A stretch of 64,000 nucleotides of DNA from Pseudomonadota bacterium (GCA_003576765.1 QEVP01000001.1:1-64000), one strand, 5' to 3'; shown: positions 19,507 to 29,193, counted from the first letter of the stretch. Translations and numbers: made by a program. Notes: generated by a model from the letters alone, not told the origin.

Positions 19507-20679
19507 ATGAGCCGCCGCGTCCGCAAAGCGCCCACCTCCCGCGCGTCTTCCTCCGCTTCTTCGCCGCCGCGCCGTCCGCGCAAGGCGGGCGCGAAGCCGC
19601 GCGCGCCGTCGCCTGCCGAGGCGCCGCCCAAGACAAACAACAAGCCGAACAAGACAAAAACGCGAAGCGACGCGGAGCCGGCGCTGCCGACGGCGGTTGA
19701 GACCGTGACCGTGACGGCGGACGAAGCAGGCATGCGGGTCGACCGCTTCCTCGAAGCGCGCTTTCCGGGGCTGTCGTTCTCCCACATCCAGCGCATCGTC
19801 CGCAAAGGCGAACTGCGCGTCGATGGCCGTCGCGCCGACAGCAAGGATCGCCTCGACGCGGGCAGCCGCGTTCGCATTCCGCCGCTGCGGCTCGATGCCC
19901 CGCGCGCGCCGGGCCACCTCTCGGAGGTGGAACGGCGCACTCACGATGAATTGCGCGCCATGATCCTGTTCGAGGACGACGACGTCATGGTGCTCAACAA
20001 GCCGGCCGGCCTCGCGGTGCAGGGTGGCTCCGGCACGGTGCGCCATGTCGATCGCATGCTGGAGACGATGCGCGACGCCAAGGGGCAACGGCCGCGCCTC
20101 GTCCACCGCCTCGACAAGGACACCGCCGGCTGTCTGCTGGTGGCCAAGACCCGCTTTGCCGCCTCGGCGCTGACGGCATCGTTCCGACACCGCTCGGCGC
20201 GCAAGATTTATTGGGCGCTGGTCGCGGGCGTGCCCAAGCCGAAGCAGGGCCGCATCTCGACCTATCTCGTCAAGGAGGAGAACGAGGAAGACTCGATCAT
20301 GCGGATCGCGACGCATGGCGACGAGGGCGCGAGCCATGCCGTGACCTACTACGCGGTGGTCGAGACCGCCGCCCAGAAGCTCGCCTGGGTGTCGCTCAAG
20401 CCGGTGACGGGGCGCACCCACCAGTTGCGCGCGCATATGGCGCATATCGGTCACGCCATCGTCGGCGATCCAAAGTACTTCAACAAGGAGAACTGGCAAT
20501 TGCCCGGCGGGCTGCAGAACCGCCTGCATCTGCTGGCGCGCCGCATCGTCGTGCCGCATCCGCGCGGCGGGGTGATCGACGCGACCGCGCCGCTGCCGCC
20601 GCATATGCAGCAATCGTGGAACCTGCTCGGGTTCGATGCCACCCGTTTCGACCCGATCATCGAAGCGCCGGACGCGTGA
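19507..20679 (+). CDS. rluC: RluA-family ribosomal large-subunit pseudouridine synthase (RluC/D-like)
   Basis: 390 residues from ATG 19507; an in-frame GTG at 19495 would add four. Residues 1-65 are a Lys/Arg/Pro-rich disordered extension, longer than usual. An S4 RNA-binding domain follows (about 75-125), then the RluA catalytic domain with HRLDKDTAG at 200-208, the Asp203 nucleophile, and GRTHQLRAHMAHIGH. It isomerises uridines in 23S rRNA. RluC is the likely type from the S4 domain and neighbourhood; RluD is possible. Confidence 0.9.
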   Translation: MSRRVRKAPTSRASSSASSPPRRPRKAGAKPRAPSPAEAPPKTNNKPNKTKTRSDAEPALPTAVETVTVTADEAGMRVDRFLEARFPGLSFSHIQRIVRKGELRVDGRRADSKDRLDAGSRVRIPPLRLDAPRAPGHLSEVERRTHDELRAMILFEDDDVMVLNKPAGLAVQGGSGTVRHVDRMLETMRDAKGQRPRLVHRLDKDTAGCLLVAKTRFAASALTASFRHRSARKIYWALVAGVPKPKQGRISTYLVKEENEEDSIMRIATHGDEGASHAVTYYAVVETAAQKLAWVSLKPVTGRTHQLRAHMAHIGHAIVGDPKYFNKENWQLPGGLQNRLHLLARRIVVPHPRGGVIDATAPLPPHMQQSWNLLGFDATRFDPIIEAPDA

Positions 20680-20716
20680 GACGCGGCGCCTTGCGCCGGC
20701 CCGCCGCCGGCCCGAC

Positions 20717-21034
20717 ATGATCGTCATGAAACAAGATGTCTTGTCCGGCGCGCTCGCCGTCCTGATGATGCTGGCGTCGCCGGCAGCGGCCCAGCTTATA
20801 CCGCCGGCCGGCAGCCCGGCCGTAGTGCCGCCGCCGCCTCCACCCCCGCCGCCTCCGAAGATCGAGGTGCCCAAAGTGCCGCAGCTCGACGCGTCGCCGC
20901 GCAGGGTGCGGCCGGCGGCGCGGCCGGAAAGTTTCGGCGACCGCGTGACGCAGTGCCTGCACGAAGCCGCCGCCGCGGGGCTTGGCCCGAACGAGCGTGC
21001 GGCGTATTCACGCGCGTGCGCCAACCAGCAGTGA
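20717..21034 (+). CDS. Small secreted proline-rich protein, function unknown
   Basis: 105 residues from ATG 20717 (or 102 from ATG 20726). A signal peptide ends near ASPAAAQ (about 26). A run of ten prolines follows at about 39-48, then a basic segment. The C-terminal part has two Cys (QCLHEAAAAGLGPNERAAY and SRACANQQ), which could form a disulphide in the periplasm. The gene is followed by the ATP12 gene after 11 nt. Similar tails occur in hypothetical proteins of this order; no function is known to me. Confidence 0.7.
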   Translation: MIVMKQDVLSGALAVLMMLASPAAAQLIPPAGSPAVVPPPPPPPPPPKIEVPKVPQLDASPRRVRPAARPESFGDRVTQCLHEAAAAGLGPNERAAYSRACANQQ

Positions 21035-21045
21035 CGAGGGACGGG

Positions 21046-21822
21046 ATGCGCGAACTGTTCGAGGAGGGCCTTGGGCCATCGCCGCTCGACCCGCAGGAGG
21101 CGGCGCGGCAGTCGGCGCATGGGCCGCAGCGCAGGCGGTTCTATAAGGCGGCCGAGGTGGCCGCGAGCGAGGAGGGTTTTGCGCTGACCCTCGACGGCAG
21201 GCCGGTCAAGACGCCCGGCCGTCGTGCGGTCGCGGCGCCGGTCCGCTCCATCGCCGAGACGATGGCGGCGGAATGGAACGCGCAAGGCGAGATGCTCGAT
21301 CCGCTCAGCATGCCGATGACGCGGCTCGCCAACAGCGTGATCGATGGCGTCACCGATCGCCGTGAGGCCGTGGCCGACGACATCGCAAAGTATTTCGGCT
21401 CCGACCTCCTTTTCTATCGCGCCGGCCACCCCGAGGGGCTGGTGGCGCGGCAGGCGCAGCACTGGAACCCAGTGCTGGACTGGGCACGCGAGACGCTGGG
21501 CGCGCATTTCATGCTGGCGGAAGGCATCATCCATGTGCGCCAGCCAGACGCGGCGCTGGCTGCCGCACGTGCCGCGCTGCCGGCCGGGCCATGGCCGCTC
21601 GGCGCGCTGCATGTGGTGACGGCCATCACCGGCTCGGCACTGCTGGGACTGGCGCTGGCGCGGGGCGCGCGCGACGCCGATGCGGTGTGGGCGGCGGCGA
21701 ATGTGGACGAGGACTGGAATTTTGCCACCTGGGGCGAGGATGCCGAGGCGCTGGCGCGGCGCGCCGCAGCGCACCGCGATTTTTCCGCTGCGGCGGGGGT
21801 TTTGAAGGCGCTAGCCGGTTAA
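21046..21822 (+). CDS. ATP12-family F1-ATPase assembly chaperone
   Basis: 258 residues, beginning MRELFEEGLGPSPLDP. The ATP12 core has RRFYKAAEV, LTLDGRPVKTP, EWNAQGEMLDPLSMPMTRLANS and the C-terminal WGEDAEALARR. In mitochondria ATP12 holds the alpha subunit of F1 before assembly; alphaproteobacterial homologues are the bacterial counterparts. A GTG at 21031 is an alternative start but the ATG matches the family. Confidence 0.93.
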   Translation: MRELFEEGLGPSPLDPQEAARQSAHGPQRRRFYKAAEVAASEEGFALTLDGRPVKTPGRRAVAAPVRSIAETMAAEWNAQGEMLDPLSMPMTRLANSVIDGVTDRREAVADDIAKYFGSDLLFYRAGHPEGLVARQAQHWNPVLDWARETLGAHFMLAEGIIHVRQPDAALAAARAALPAGPWPLGALHVVTAITGSALLGLALARGARDADAVWAAANVDEDWNFATWGEDAEALARRAAAHRDFSAAAGVLKALAG

Positions 21823-21873
21823 CGCTGGCTTTACGACGGCTGGCTAGGGTCGGGGCCGAGCGAGGTCCGCCCG

Positions 21874-23424
21874 ATGCCCACGCCCATTCTGCCGATCAGT
21901 CCGGTGGCGGCCTCCGATGCCGCCGCGAGCGCGCTCGTGCTGCGTCCCGGTGCCGCGATCGACGCCACCGTCGTCAAGCTGCTCGAAGCCAATCTGGTCC
22001 GTATCGCCATTGCCGGGCTCACCCTCGACGTTGCCTCCGAGGTGCCGTTGCAGGCCGGACAGTCGCTGCGCTTCGTGGTGACGCCGGGCGCCGAGGGGCT
22101 GCGGTTCGTGATTGCGCAGCCGTCCGGCGAGGCATCGGCTGCCGCGACCGCGGCCACGGCTGCCGCGGTGGCGCAGGCTGCTGCGGCAAGGCCGCCCGCG
22201 GCTTCTCCGGTGTTGAGCGCCGTCGAGATGCAGGCGGTCACCGCGGCTGCCACCCAGGCCGCGACCCGGCAGGGGAGTCTTGGCCCCCTTTTTGCCGATC
22301 TGGCCGCGGCGCCGATGGCGGCGCTGGCGCCTGCGGTGCGGGCTGCCGTCGCGCAGGTGCTGACGACGCGCCTTCCCGCCGAGAGCCGTATCGACGGGGC
22401 CGGGTTCAAAGCGGCTGTCGCCCGGTCCGGCCTGTTTCTCGAACAGCATCTTGCGACCGGTTCGCCGCCGACTGCCGGTGCCCCAGACATGAAGGCGGCG
22501 CTGACCGTGCTGCGCCACGCGCTGGCGGTTGCCGCCGAGGCCGCCGGCCCGCCTCCGGCCGTCGCTGCGCAAGGGGCCCCGGTCGCACCCGCCGCAAGCA
22601 GGCCGCTGGCGCTGGCCGCTCCGCCGCTGGTGCCGGACGGTCCCGATCCGGTGCCCGCCCGGACTGGCGAAGGCGAGGGTGGATCGCGGGCGCTGGTGCC
22701 GGTGGCGGGGCAGCCGGCTAATCCCCGCCCGGTCGCGGTGGGCACGATGCTCGCGCTGGTGCGCGACGCGCTGGCCGGGATGCCCGCGCGGTCGCCAGCC
22801 GTGCTGCCGGCAGCGGCGCCGGAAGCCGGTGCTGTTGCCCGCACCGATCTGCCGCCGCCGCCCTATCGGGGTGCGGCGCCTGCGGCGCAGCCGGTGGCGC
22901 AGCCGACGCTGGCGCCGGACGCATCTGCGGCGGCTGTCATCCATCGCCTGCTCGCGGATACAGACGCGGCCCTGGCGCGCCAGACCCTGTTGCAGGTTGC
23001 CTCGCTGCCGGGGCCGGACGCCGTGCAGCCGCGTGCCGATCAGCAGGCGACGCGCTGGCTGTTCGAGGTGCCGATTGCCCTGCCGCAAGGCACCGCGGTG
23101 GCGCAGTTCGAGATTTTCCGTGACGGAGCGCGGCCTGACGATGGGGAAGTGCAGGGCGCCCACCGTATCTGGCGCGCGCGCTTCTCGCTCGATGTCGAGC
23201 CGGCGGGGCCGGTGCATGCGCTGGTGTCGCTCTCCGGCGGGGCGACCTCGGTGCGGATGTGGGCGGAGCGGCCGCTGACGGCTGCGCGGCTGCGGAACGA
23301 CGCCCCGGACCTGTCGCGGGCGCTGCGCGAGGCGGCGCTGGAGCCGGGCGACATCGTGGTCGGCGAGGGCGCGCCGCCGATGCCGGCCGCGCCGGCCGGG
23401 CATTTTTGGGACCGCGCGTCATGA
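21874..23424 (+). CDS. FliK-like flagellar hook-length control protein homologue
   Basis: 516 residues. A low-complexity Ala/Pro-rich region fills most of residues 80-390, as in FliK rulers. The C-terminal ~120 residues hold the conserved part: RWLFEVPIALPQG, then a beta-rich segment with SLSGGATSVRMWAERPLTAARL and EAALEPGDIVVGEG, resembling the Flg_hook domain that switches export specificity through FlhB. The next gene encodes an FlhB C-terminal-like protein and overlaps it by ATGA. No other flagellar gene is near, so the pair may be a detached or divergent export-switch module. Confidence 0.7.
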   Translation: MPTPILPISPVAASDAAASALVLRPGAAIDATVVKLLEANLVRIAIAGLTLDVASEVPLQAGQSLRFVVTPGAEGLRFVIAQPSGEASAAATAATAAAVAQAAAARPPAASPVLSAVEMQAVTAAATQAATRQGSLGPLFADLAAAPMAALAPAVRAAVAQVLTTRLPAESRIDGAGFKAAVARSGLFLEQHLATGSPPTAGAPDMKAALTVLRHALAVAAEAAGPPPAVAAQGAPVAPAASRPLALAAPPLVPDGPDPVPARTGEGEGGSRALVPVAGQPANPRPVAVGTMLALVRDALAGMPARSPAVLPAAAPEAGAVARTDLPPPPYRGAAPAAQPVAQPTLAPDASAAAVIHRLLADTDAALARQTLLQVASLPGPDAVQPRADQQATRWLFEVPIALPQGTAVAQFEIFRDGARPDDGEVQGAHRIWRARFSLDVEPAGPVHALVSLSGGATSVRMWAERPLTAARLRNDAPDLSRALREAALEPGDIVVGEGAPPMPAAPAGHFWDRAS

Positions 23425-23687
23425 CGGGGCCGTCGGACGGACGCCTTGCCGTCGCGCTGCATTACGACCGTGGCGGTGCGCCGCGCGTGGTCGCCAAGGG
23501 GCGCGGTCCGCTCGGCGAAAAAATCATCGAGGTGGCCCGGGCGCACGATATTCCCATCGAGGAAAACGAGGTGCTCGCGGGTGCGCTCGCGCATGTCGAA
23601 CTGGGCGACGAGATTCCCGAAGAACTCTACCGCGCCGTCGCCGAGGTGCTGGTGTTCGTGCTGCGACTGTCGCGGCCGCAGCGCTGA
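23421..23687 (+). CDS. Stand-alone FlhB C-terminal domain-like protein
   Basis: 88 residues resembling only the cytoplasmic domain of FlhB/YscU: AVALHYDRGGAPRVVAKG, then ARAHDIPIEEN and a final helix ELYRAVAEVLVFV. The NPTH autocleavage site of full FlhB is absent, as in FhlB/YlqH-type small proteins, which in some bacteria can partly replace the FlhB C-terminal domain. Its start overlaps the FliK-like stop. Confidence 0.8.
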   Translation: MTGPSDGRLAVALHYDRGGAPRVVAKGRGPLGEKIIEVARAHDIPIEENEVLAGALAHVELGDEIPEELYRAVAEVLVFVLRLSRPQR

Positions 23688-23756
23688 GACGAGACGGTCA
23701 TCATTCCACCATGAAGCGCCGCATTGTGGCCTGCGTCCCTCATTGACCGGAGCACG

Positions 23757-24593
23757 ATGCCGATGAATCGCCGCCAGGCCATCGGATGCCTTGCCGCCGC
23801 GGTGGCGCCGTTCCCCGCGATGGCCGCGTCCGTCACCTCGCACGAAACGGTGGACGAACGGCTTGCGCGGCTGTTTGCCGACGAAGACACACGCGGCGCG
23901 TTTGCTGCCTATCGGGCCGACGGGCGGCAACTGATCCTGAGCGACAAGGCGCGATGCGACGCGGCCATCCTGCCGGCCTCAACGTTCAAGATTGCCAACT
24001 CGGTCATCGCACTCGAAACCGGCGTGGTGAGCGATCCGGACAAGGACGTGTTCAAGTGGGATGGCGTGGAGCGTGCCTTCCCGGACTGGAACAAGGACCA
24101 TACGCTACGCTCGGCCATCGCCGCGTCCGCCGTGCCGGTCTATCAGGAGATCGCCCGGCGCATCGGCCCCGAGCGCATGCAACGCTATCTCGTTGCCTTC
24201 GATTACGGCAATCGCGCCATCGGCGGCGGCATCGATCGCTTCTGGCTGACTGGAGCCTTGCGGATTTCCGCACGCGAGCAGATCGCATTCCTCGACCGCC
24301 TGCGCCGCAACGCGCTGCCGGTGTCCACGCGAAGCCAGGAGCTTACCCGCGACATCATGCCGGTTACGAAGGTCGGCGATGCCATTATCCGCGCCAAGAG
24401 CGGGCTGGTCGGCGTCGATGATCGTTCGGTCGCGGGTGGCTGGCGCGCCACTGCAGGCTGGCTGGTCGGTTTCGCCGAGAGCGGTGGGCGCCTCGCCGTG
24501 TTCGCGCTGAATCTCGATATTGCCGACAAGCGGCATATCGCGGCCCGCATGCCGCTTGCGCAAAAAGCGCTGGCACTGGTCGGGTCAATCTGA
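23757..24593 (+). CDS. Class D (OXA-type) beta-lactamase
   Basis: 278 residues from ATG 23757 (second in-frame ATG at 23763). The N-terminus has a twin-arginine-like signal (NRRQAIG then a hydrophobic stretch ending at AMAAS). All class D motifs are intact: Ser75-Thr-Phe-Lys78, Ser124-Ala-Val126, Tyr150-Gly-Asn152, Lys214-Ser-Gly216, and the following GWLVGF. Class D enzymes hydrolyse penicillins through an acyl-Ser with a carboxylated Lys. No regulator, integron site or mobile element flanks it, so it looks like a resident chromosomal gene. Substrate range cannot be read from sequence. Confidence 0.93.
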   Translation: MPMNRRQAIGCLAAAVAPFPAMAASVTSHETVDERLARLFADEDTRGAFAAYRADGRQLILSDKARCDAAILPASTFKIANSVIALETGVVSDPDKDVFKWDGVERAFPDWNKDHTLRSAIAASAVPVYQEIARRIGPERMQRYLVAFDYGNRAIGGGIDRFWLTGALRISAREQIAFLDRLRRNALPVSTRSQELTRDIMPVTKVGDAIIRAKSGLVGVDDRSVAGGWRATAGWLVGFAESGGRLAVFALNLDIADKRHIAARMPLAQKALALVGSI

Positions 24594-24705
24594 CGGCGAG
24601 TTTCAGCACCCGTCTGCCGCAAGCCTCCGCCTCGAGCGGGAGCGCCAGGCTATTCCGTATTCCGATATGCCGTTATGCCATGTTTCCTTACCCGAAATTC
24701 GCGTG

Positions 24706-24812
24706 CTATAGCGTTTTCAAGCGAAGTGGACACCGCTTCGCGTGAAGAAAACGCGTCAAAACAAAACCCGAGAGCTTCGCTTCTGATTCCATCAGAAGCT
24801 AAAATGCTCTAG
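24706..24812 (+). repeat. Dispersed ~105-bp intergenic repeat, copy 1
   Basis: This block, starting CTATAGCGTTTTC and ending ATGCTCTAG, contains GAAGTGG, GAAGAAAACGCGTCAAAAC, and a hairpin CTTCTGATTCCATCAGAAG. A second copy lies in opposite orientation at 32533-32640. I recognise it as a repeat common between genes in Bradyrhizobiaceae genomes. It fills the bla-pccB gap, where no other feature is evident. Confidence 0.8.
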
Positions 24813-24878
24813 AAAACGCCATCTTGGAGGCCGGGGCAGGGCGCCTCGGGTTCGGTGAGGCACGGGCGGGACGACATC

Positions 24879-26408
24879 ATGGACATTCTGGACAGGCTCG
24901 AAGCGCGCCGCGCAGGCGCCAAGCTCGGCGGCGGCGAGAAGCGCATCGAGGCCCAGCATAATCGCGGCAAGCTGACCGCGCGCGAGCGCATCGAGGTGCT
25001 GCTCGACAAGGGCTCGTTCGAGGAGTTCGACATGTTCGTCGAGCACCGCTCGGTCGAGTTCGGCATGGACAAGACCCGGATTCCCGGCGACGGCGTCGTC
25101 ACCGGCTGGGGCACCGTCAACGGCCGCAAGACGTTTGTGTTCGCCAAGGACTTTACCGTGTTCGGCGGCTCGCTGTCGGAGACGCATGCGCTCAAGATCA
25201 CCAAGCTGCAAGACATGGCGATGAAGGCGCGCGCGCCGATCATCGGCCTGTACGATGCCGGCGGCGCCCGCATTCAGGAAGGCGTCGCGGCGCTCGCCGG
25301 TTATTCCTATGTGTTCCGTCGCAACGTGCAGGCGTCTGGCGTGATCCCGCAGATCAGCGTGATCATGGGGCCGTGCGCCGGCGGCGACGTCTACTCGCCG
25401 GCGATGACCGACTTCATCTTCATGGTGAAGAACACCAGCTACATGTTCGTCACCGGCCCCGACGTGGTGAAGACCGTAACCAACGAGATGGTGACGGCGG
25501 AAGAACTCGGCGGCGCCAGCGTGCATGCCACCAAGTCGTCCATCGCCGACGGCGCGTTCGACAACGACGTCGAGGCGCTGTTGCAGATGCGCCGGCTGAT
25601 CAATTTCCTGCCCGCCAACAATTCCGATGGCGTGCCGCACTGGCCGAGCTTCGACGACATCGAGCGTGTCGATCATTCGCTCGACACGCTGGTGCCGGAC
25701 AATCCGAACATTCCCTACGACATCAAGGAACTGATCCTGAAGGTGGCGGACGAGGGCGATTTCTTCGAGATCGCGGGAGCCTTCGCCAGGAACATCGTCA
25801 CCGGCTTCGGTCGCATCGCCGGGCGCACGGTCGGCTTTGTCGCCAACCAGCCGATGGTGCTGGCGGGCGTGCTCGACTCGGATGCCTCACGCAAGGCCGC
25901 GCGCTTTGTGCGGTTCTGTGATGCCTTCAACATTCCGATCGTCACCTTCGTCGACGTGCCGGGCTTTTTGCCGGGCACCGCGCAGGAATACGGCGGCCTG
26001 ATCAAGCACGGTGCCAAGCTGCTGTTCGCCTATTCACAGTGCACCGTGCCGCTCGTCACCGTGATCACCCGCAAGGCCTATGGCGGCGCTTTCGACGTCA
26101 TGGCGTCGAAGGAAATCGGTGCCGATGTGAACTATGCCTGGCCGACGGCGCAGATCGCCGTGATGGGGGCCAAGGGCGCGGTGGAAATCATCTTCCGCCG
26201 CGACATCGGCGATGCGGAAAAGATCGCCGCGCGCACCAAGGAATACGAGGACCGCTTCCTGTCGCCGTTCGTGGCCGCCGAGCGCGGCTATATCGATGAC
26301 GTGATCATGCCGCACTCGACGCGCAAGCGCATTGCCCGCGCACTTGCCATGCTGCGCGACAAGAAGGTCGAGGTGCCGGCCAAGAAGCACGACAACCTGC
26401 CGCTGTGA
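24879..26408 (+). CDS. pccB: Propionyl-CoA carboxylase beta chain (carboxyltransferase)
   Basis: 509 residues from ATG 24879 (GTG 24855 is in frame but less likely). It has the two crotonase-like carboxyltransferase halves, with [44 protein letters not shown] and [17 protein letters not shown]. With a biotin-carrying alpha chain it carboxylates propionyl-CoA to methylmalonyl-CoA. The whole protein follows the rhizobial PccB pattern. No pccA or mutase gene lies within reach in this window. Confidence 0.94.
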   Translation: MDILDRLEARRAGAKLGGGEKRIEAQHNRGKLTARERIEVLLDKGSFEEFDMFVEHRSVEFGMDKTRIPGDGVVTGWGTVNGRKTFVFAKDFTVFGGSLSETHALKITKLQDMAMKARAPIIGLYDAGGARIQEGVAALAGYSYVFRRNVQASGVIPQISVIMGPCAGGDVYSPAMTDFIFMVKNTSYMFVTGPDVVKTVTNEMVTAEELGGASVHATKSSIADGAFDNDVEALLQMRRLINFLPANNSDGVPHWPSFDDIERVDHSLDTLVPDNPNIPYDIKELILKVADEGDFFEIAGAFARNIVTGFGRIAGRTVGFVANQPMVLAGVLDSDASRKAARFVRFCDAFNIPIVTFVDVPGFLPGTAQEYGGLIKHGAKLLFAYSQCTVPLVTVITRKAYGGAFDVMASKEIGADVNYAWPTAQIAVMGAKGAVEIIFRRDIGDAEKIAARTKEYEDRFLSPFVAAERGYIDDVIMPHSTRKRIARALAMLRDKKVEVPAKKHDNLPL

Positions 26409-26435
26409 TGTAAGCATCCCCGCAGCAATATACTT

Positions 26436-26555
26436 CGTCATTGCCGGGCATAGCCCGTCAAAGACGGGCGTGAACGCCCTTATTACCCGGCAATCCCGAG
26501 TAGACAGGCATTGCGTTTGCTGTCGGGATGCGCGGGTCAAGCCCGCGCATGACGG
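26436..26555. repeat. Mosaic REP-like palindrome between convergent pccB and hydrolase genes
   Basis: The ends are inverted: CGTCATTGCCGGGC at 26436 and GCCCGCGCATGACG at 26541-26554. Nested inside are a GGGCGT/ACGCCC hairpin and a second inverted pair (CCCGGCAATCCCGA with TCGGGATGCGCGGG). It ends at the hydrolase stop codon. It may serve as a transcription end for both converging genes. Confidence 0.75.
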
Positions 26556-27254
26556 TTACCCCGCCGGCGTAATCTCGATGCGCAGTTTGCCGATGCCGTC
26601 GATGCCGGCTTCCACCTTGTCGCCCGGCGACAGCGGGCCGACGCCGGCGGGCGTGCCGGTCATGATGATGTCGCCGGCCGCGAGCCGCACCTGACGCGAC
26701 AGCCGCGCAATAATCTCCGGCACGCTCCAGATCATCTGGGCGAGGTCGCCGTCCTGCTTCTCCGTGCCGTTGACCTTGAGCCAGATACGGCCCTTGGCGG
26801 GATGGCCGATCTTTGTCGCCGGGCGCAGCGCGCCGACCGGTGCTGAAGCCTCGAACGATTTGCCGATCTCCCACGGCTGCTTCTTTTCGCGCGAGGCGAA
26901 TTGCAGGTCGCGTCGCGTCAGGTCGATGCCGACGCCATAGCCATAGACGGCGTCGAGCGCCGCCGCCTCGGCCAGATCGGTGCCGCCGTCTTTCAGCGCC
27001 ACCACCAGTTCGACCTCATGATGCAAGTCCTTGGTCAGCGGCGGGTAGAGCACGCGCGCGCCGTCCGGCACGATCATGTCGGCGTGCTTGGCGAAGAAGA
27101 ACGGCGGCTGCCGCTCGTCGTTGCCCATCTCGCGGACGTGTTCGAGATAGTTGCGCCCGACACACCAGATGCGGCGCACCGGAAAGGTTTCGCTCCGTCC
27201 GGCGACGGTGATGGCTGGCTGCGGCGGCTGGGCGATGACGTAAGGATTGCTCAT
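26556..27254 (-). CDS. Fumarylacetoacetate (FAA) hydrolase family protein
   Basis: 232 residues from ATG 27252-27254 (MSNPYVIAQPP). The FAA fold is shown by RIWCVGRNYLEHVREMG, HHEVELVVALKDGG with the metal-binding Glu residues, GIDLTRRDLQ, and IMTGTPAGVGPLSPGD. Members cleave C-C bonds of acylpyruvates or isomerise related diketo acids. Length and motifs suggest a fumarylpyruvate/acylpyruvate hydrolase; the substrate is not certain. It lies 20 nt after an ABC exporter gene on the same strand. Confidence 0.85.
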   Translation of the reverse strand: MSNPYVIAQPPQPAITVAGRSETFPVRRIWCVGRNYLEHVREMGNDERQPPFFFAKHADMIVPDGARVLYPPLTKDLHHEVELVVALKDGGTDLAEAAALDAVYGYGVGIDLTRRDLQFASREKKQPWEIGKSFEASAPVGALRPATKIGHPAKGRIWLKVNGTEKQDGDLAQMIWSVPEIIARLSRQVRLAAGDIIMTGTPAGVGPLSPGDKVEAGIDGIGKLRIEITPAG

Positions 27255-27274
27255 GAATGGATCACCTGGAAGAA

Positions 27275-29074
27275 CTACACGGACGCTGCGACCGCGCGCG
27301 GCCCGGCCTCGCGCTGTTGCAGGCGGAAGAACGAGGCGTAGCGGCCGCCCTTGGCGAGCAGGTCGGCGTGGCGGCCGGATTCGACCACCGCGCCGTTCTC
27401 TACCACGCAAATGGTGTCGGCGTGCATGATGGTGTGCAGGCGGTGGGCGATCACCAGTGTGGTGCGGCCGTGGCTCAAGCGTTCGAGCGCGGCCTGCACC
27501 AGCGTTTCCGATTCCGAGTCGAGCGCGGCCGTGGCCTCGTCGAGCAGGATGATCGGGGCGTCCTTGATCAGCGCGCGGGCGATGGCGATGCGCTGACGCT
27601 GGCCGCCGGAAAGTTGCGTGCCGTGCTCGCCGACCGGGGTATCGTAGCCTTGCGGGAAGGCCATGATGAAGTCGTGGGCGTTGGCCGCCTGCGCCGCCGC
27701 GACGATTGCATCCTCGCTCGCGTCCGGTCGGCCGAAGGCGATGTTGTCGCGGATGCTGCCGCGGAACAGGAATACGTCCTGTCCGACATAGGCGGTCTGC
27801 GCCCGCAGCGAGCGGCGCGACACGGTGGCGATGTCCTGCCCGTCGATCAGAACGGCGCCGCCGGTCGCATCGTAGAAGCGCAACAGCAGCGCCAGCACCG
27901 TGGACTTGCCGCCGCCGGAGGGGCCGACCAGCGCCGTCACCCGACCGGGCTCGGCCGTGAACGACATGCGTTGCAGCACCGGCTCGTCGTGACGATAGGC
28001 AAAATCGACCTCGCGCAGCTCGATGCGCGCTTCGCTTAACCGAAGCGGAGGCTTTGTCTCGTCGTCCGGTTCGGTCGCGGGTGCGTCGATCAGGTCGAGC
28101 AGCATCCGCGCCGGCACCAACTGGCTGTTGAGTTCAAGGTTGAGGCGGGCGAGCCGCTTGGCCGGCTCGTAGGCCAGCAGGAATGCGCCGACGAAGGTGA
28201 AAAACTGCCCCGGCGTCGCCCCGGTCGAAACCACCGCATAGCCACCATACATCAGGGCGCCGGCGACGGCGAAGCCGCCCAGCGTCTCCATCAGGGGGCT
28301 GGCGCGGTTCGACACCCGCGCCATCTTGTCGGCGTTGCGCTGCACCTCGCCGATGCTCTGGTCGATGCGCGCCCGCATCGTATCTTCGAGCGTAAACGCC
28401 TTGACGGTGCGGATGCCCTGCAGCGATTCCTGCATCGTCTCCAGAATGTCGGCGGTGCCGGTGAACTGCACATGGGCGAGCCGCTTGATGCGCTTGACCA
28501 GCTTGCGCAGCACCAGGAAGGCGGGCGGCGCGACGATGGCGCCGAACAGCGTCATGCCGGGGTCCTGATAGACCATGACGCCGACCAGCGCGATCAACGT
28601 CAGGAAATCGCGGCCGACCGAGGTGACGAGCAGGTTGAGGATCTGCGCCACCGCCGCAGCGCCTTGCGTCAGCCGGTTGAGAAATTCCGACGAATGGCGG
28701 TCGGAGAAGAAGCCGATGCTTTCGCGCATCAGCTTTGCGAACAGGCTGCGCTGGTTGTGGGCGACGATGGCGTTGGAAATCTGGCTCAGGATCACCGCCT
28801 GGCCGTAGGTGGTGGCGCCCTTGACCACGAACAGCGCCATGATCAAGAGCGACAGCGAGACGATAGCGCCGACGTTGCGGTCGATATAGGCCTTGTTGAT
28901 GACCTGGCCGAGCAGCCATGGCAGCGCCGCAGTGACGCCCGCGGCCGTCGCCATCAATATGGCGGCGACCATGTAGCGCCGCCAATAGGCCGCGCCCTGT
29001 TCGCGCAGCAGCCGGCTGATCAGCGTGGCTGCCGCGTGAGGGTCGTCGCTGATCGTCTTCGGCGTATCGGCCAT
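27275..29074 (-). CDS. ABC exporter half-transporter, MsbA-like (fused membrane and ATPase domains)
   Basis: 599 residues from the ATG at 29072-29074; the frame stays open to 29155. Six membrane helices fall between about residues 30 and 300. The ATPase domain has Walker A GPSGGGKST (384-392), signature LSGGQ (488-492), Walker B ILLDEAT and a final AHRLHT switch His. Its position next to LPS genes fits a lipid A/LPS flippase or other lipid exporter; a multidrug role is possible. It is followed by the FAA hydrolase. Confidence 0.88.
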   Translation of the reverse strand: MADTPKTISDDPHAAATLISRLLREQGAAYWRRYMVAAILMATAAGVTAALPWLLGQVINKAYIDRNVGAIVSLSLLIMALFVVKGATTYGQAVILSQISNAIVAHNQRSLFAKLMRESIGFFSDRHSSEFLNRLTQGAAAVAQILNLLVTSVGRDFLTLIALVGVMVYQDPGMTLFGAIVAPPAFLVLRKLVKRIKRLAHVQFTGTADILETMQESLQGIRTVKAFTLEDTMRARIDQSIGEVQRNADKMARVSNRASPLMETLGGFAVAGALMYGGYAVVSTGATPGQFFTFVGAFLLAYEPAKRLARLNLELNSQLVPARMLLDLIDAPATEPDDETKPPLRLSEARIELREVDFAYRHDEPVLQRMSFTAEPGRVTALVGPSGGGKSTVLALLLRFYDATGGAVLIDGQDIATVSRRSLRAQTAYVGQDVFLFRGSIRDNIAFGRPDASEDAIVAAAQAANAHDFIMAFPQGYDTPVGEHGTQLSGGQRQRIAIARALIKDAPIILLDEATAALDSESETLVQAALERLSHGRTTLVIAHRLHTIMHADTICVVENGAVVESGRHADLLAKGGRYASFFRLQQREAGPRAVAASV

Positions 29075-29193
29075 CGGCCCTGCTGTTCGCCACGGAGTGC
29101 CGTCCACGGCTATCATGGCGGCTGGACGGCTTATTGCCTGTGAATGCGGCGCCATTCAAGCGCCGGGGCCGCCCCGGGGAACCGGGCGGACGG

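Noticed and set aside
19390-21774. 794-codon open frame on the minus strand
   Set aside because: It lies antisense to the rluC-like, proline-rich and ATP12 genes, all recognisable on the + strand. Its product is Arg/His-rich with no known motif, as expected of a GC-rich shadow frame.
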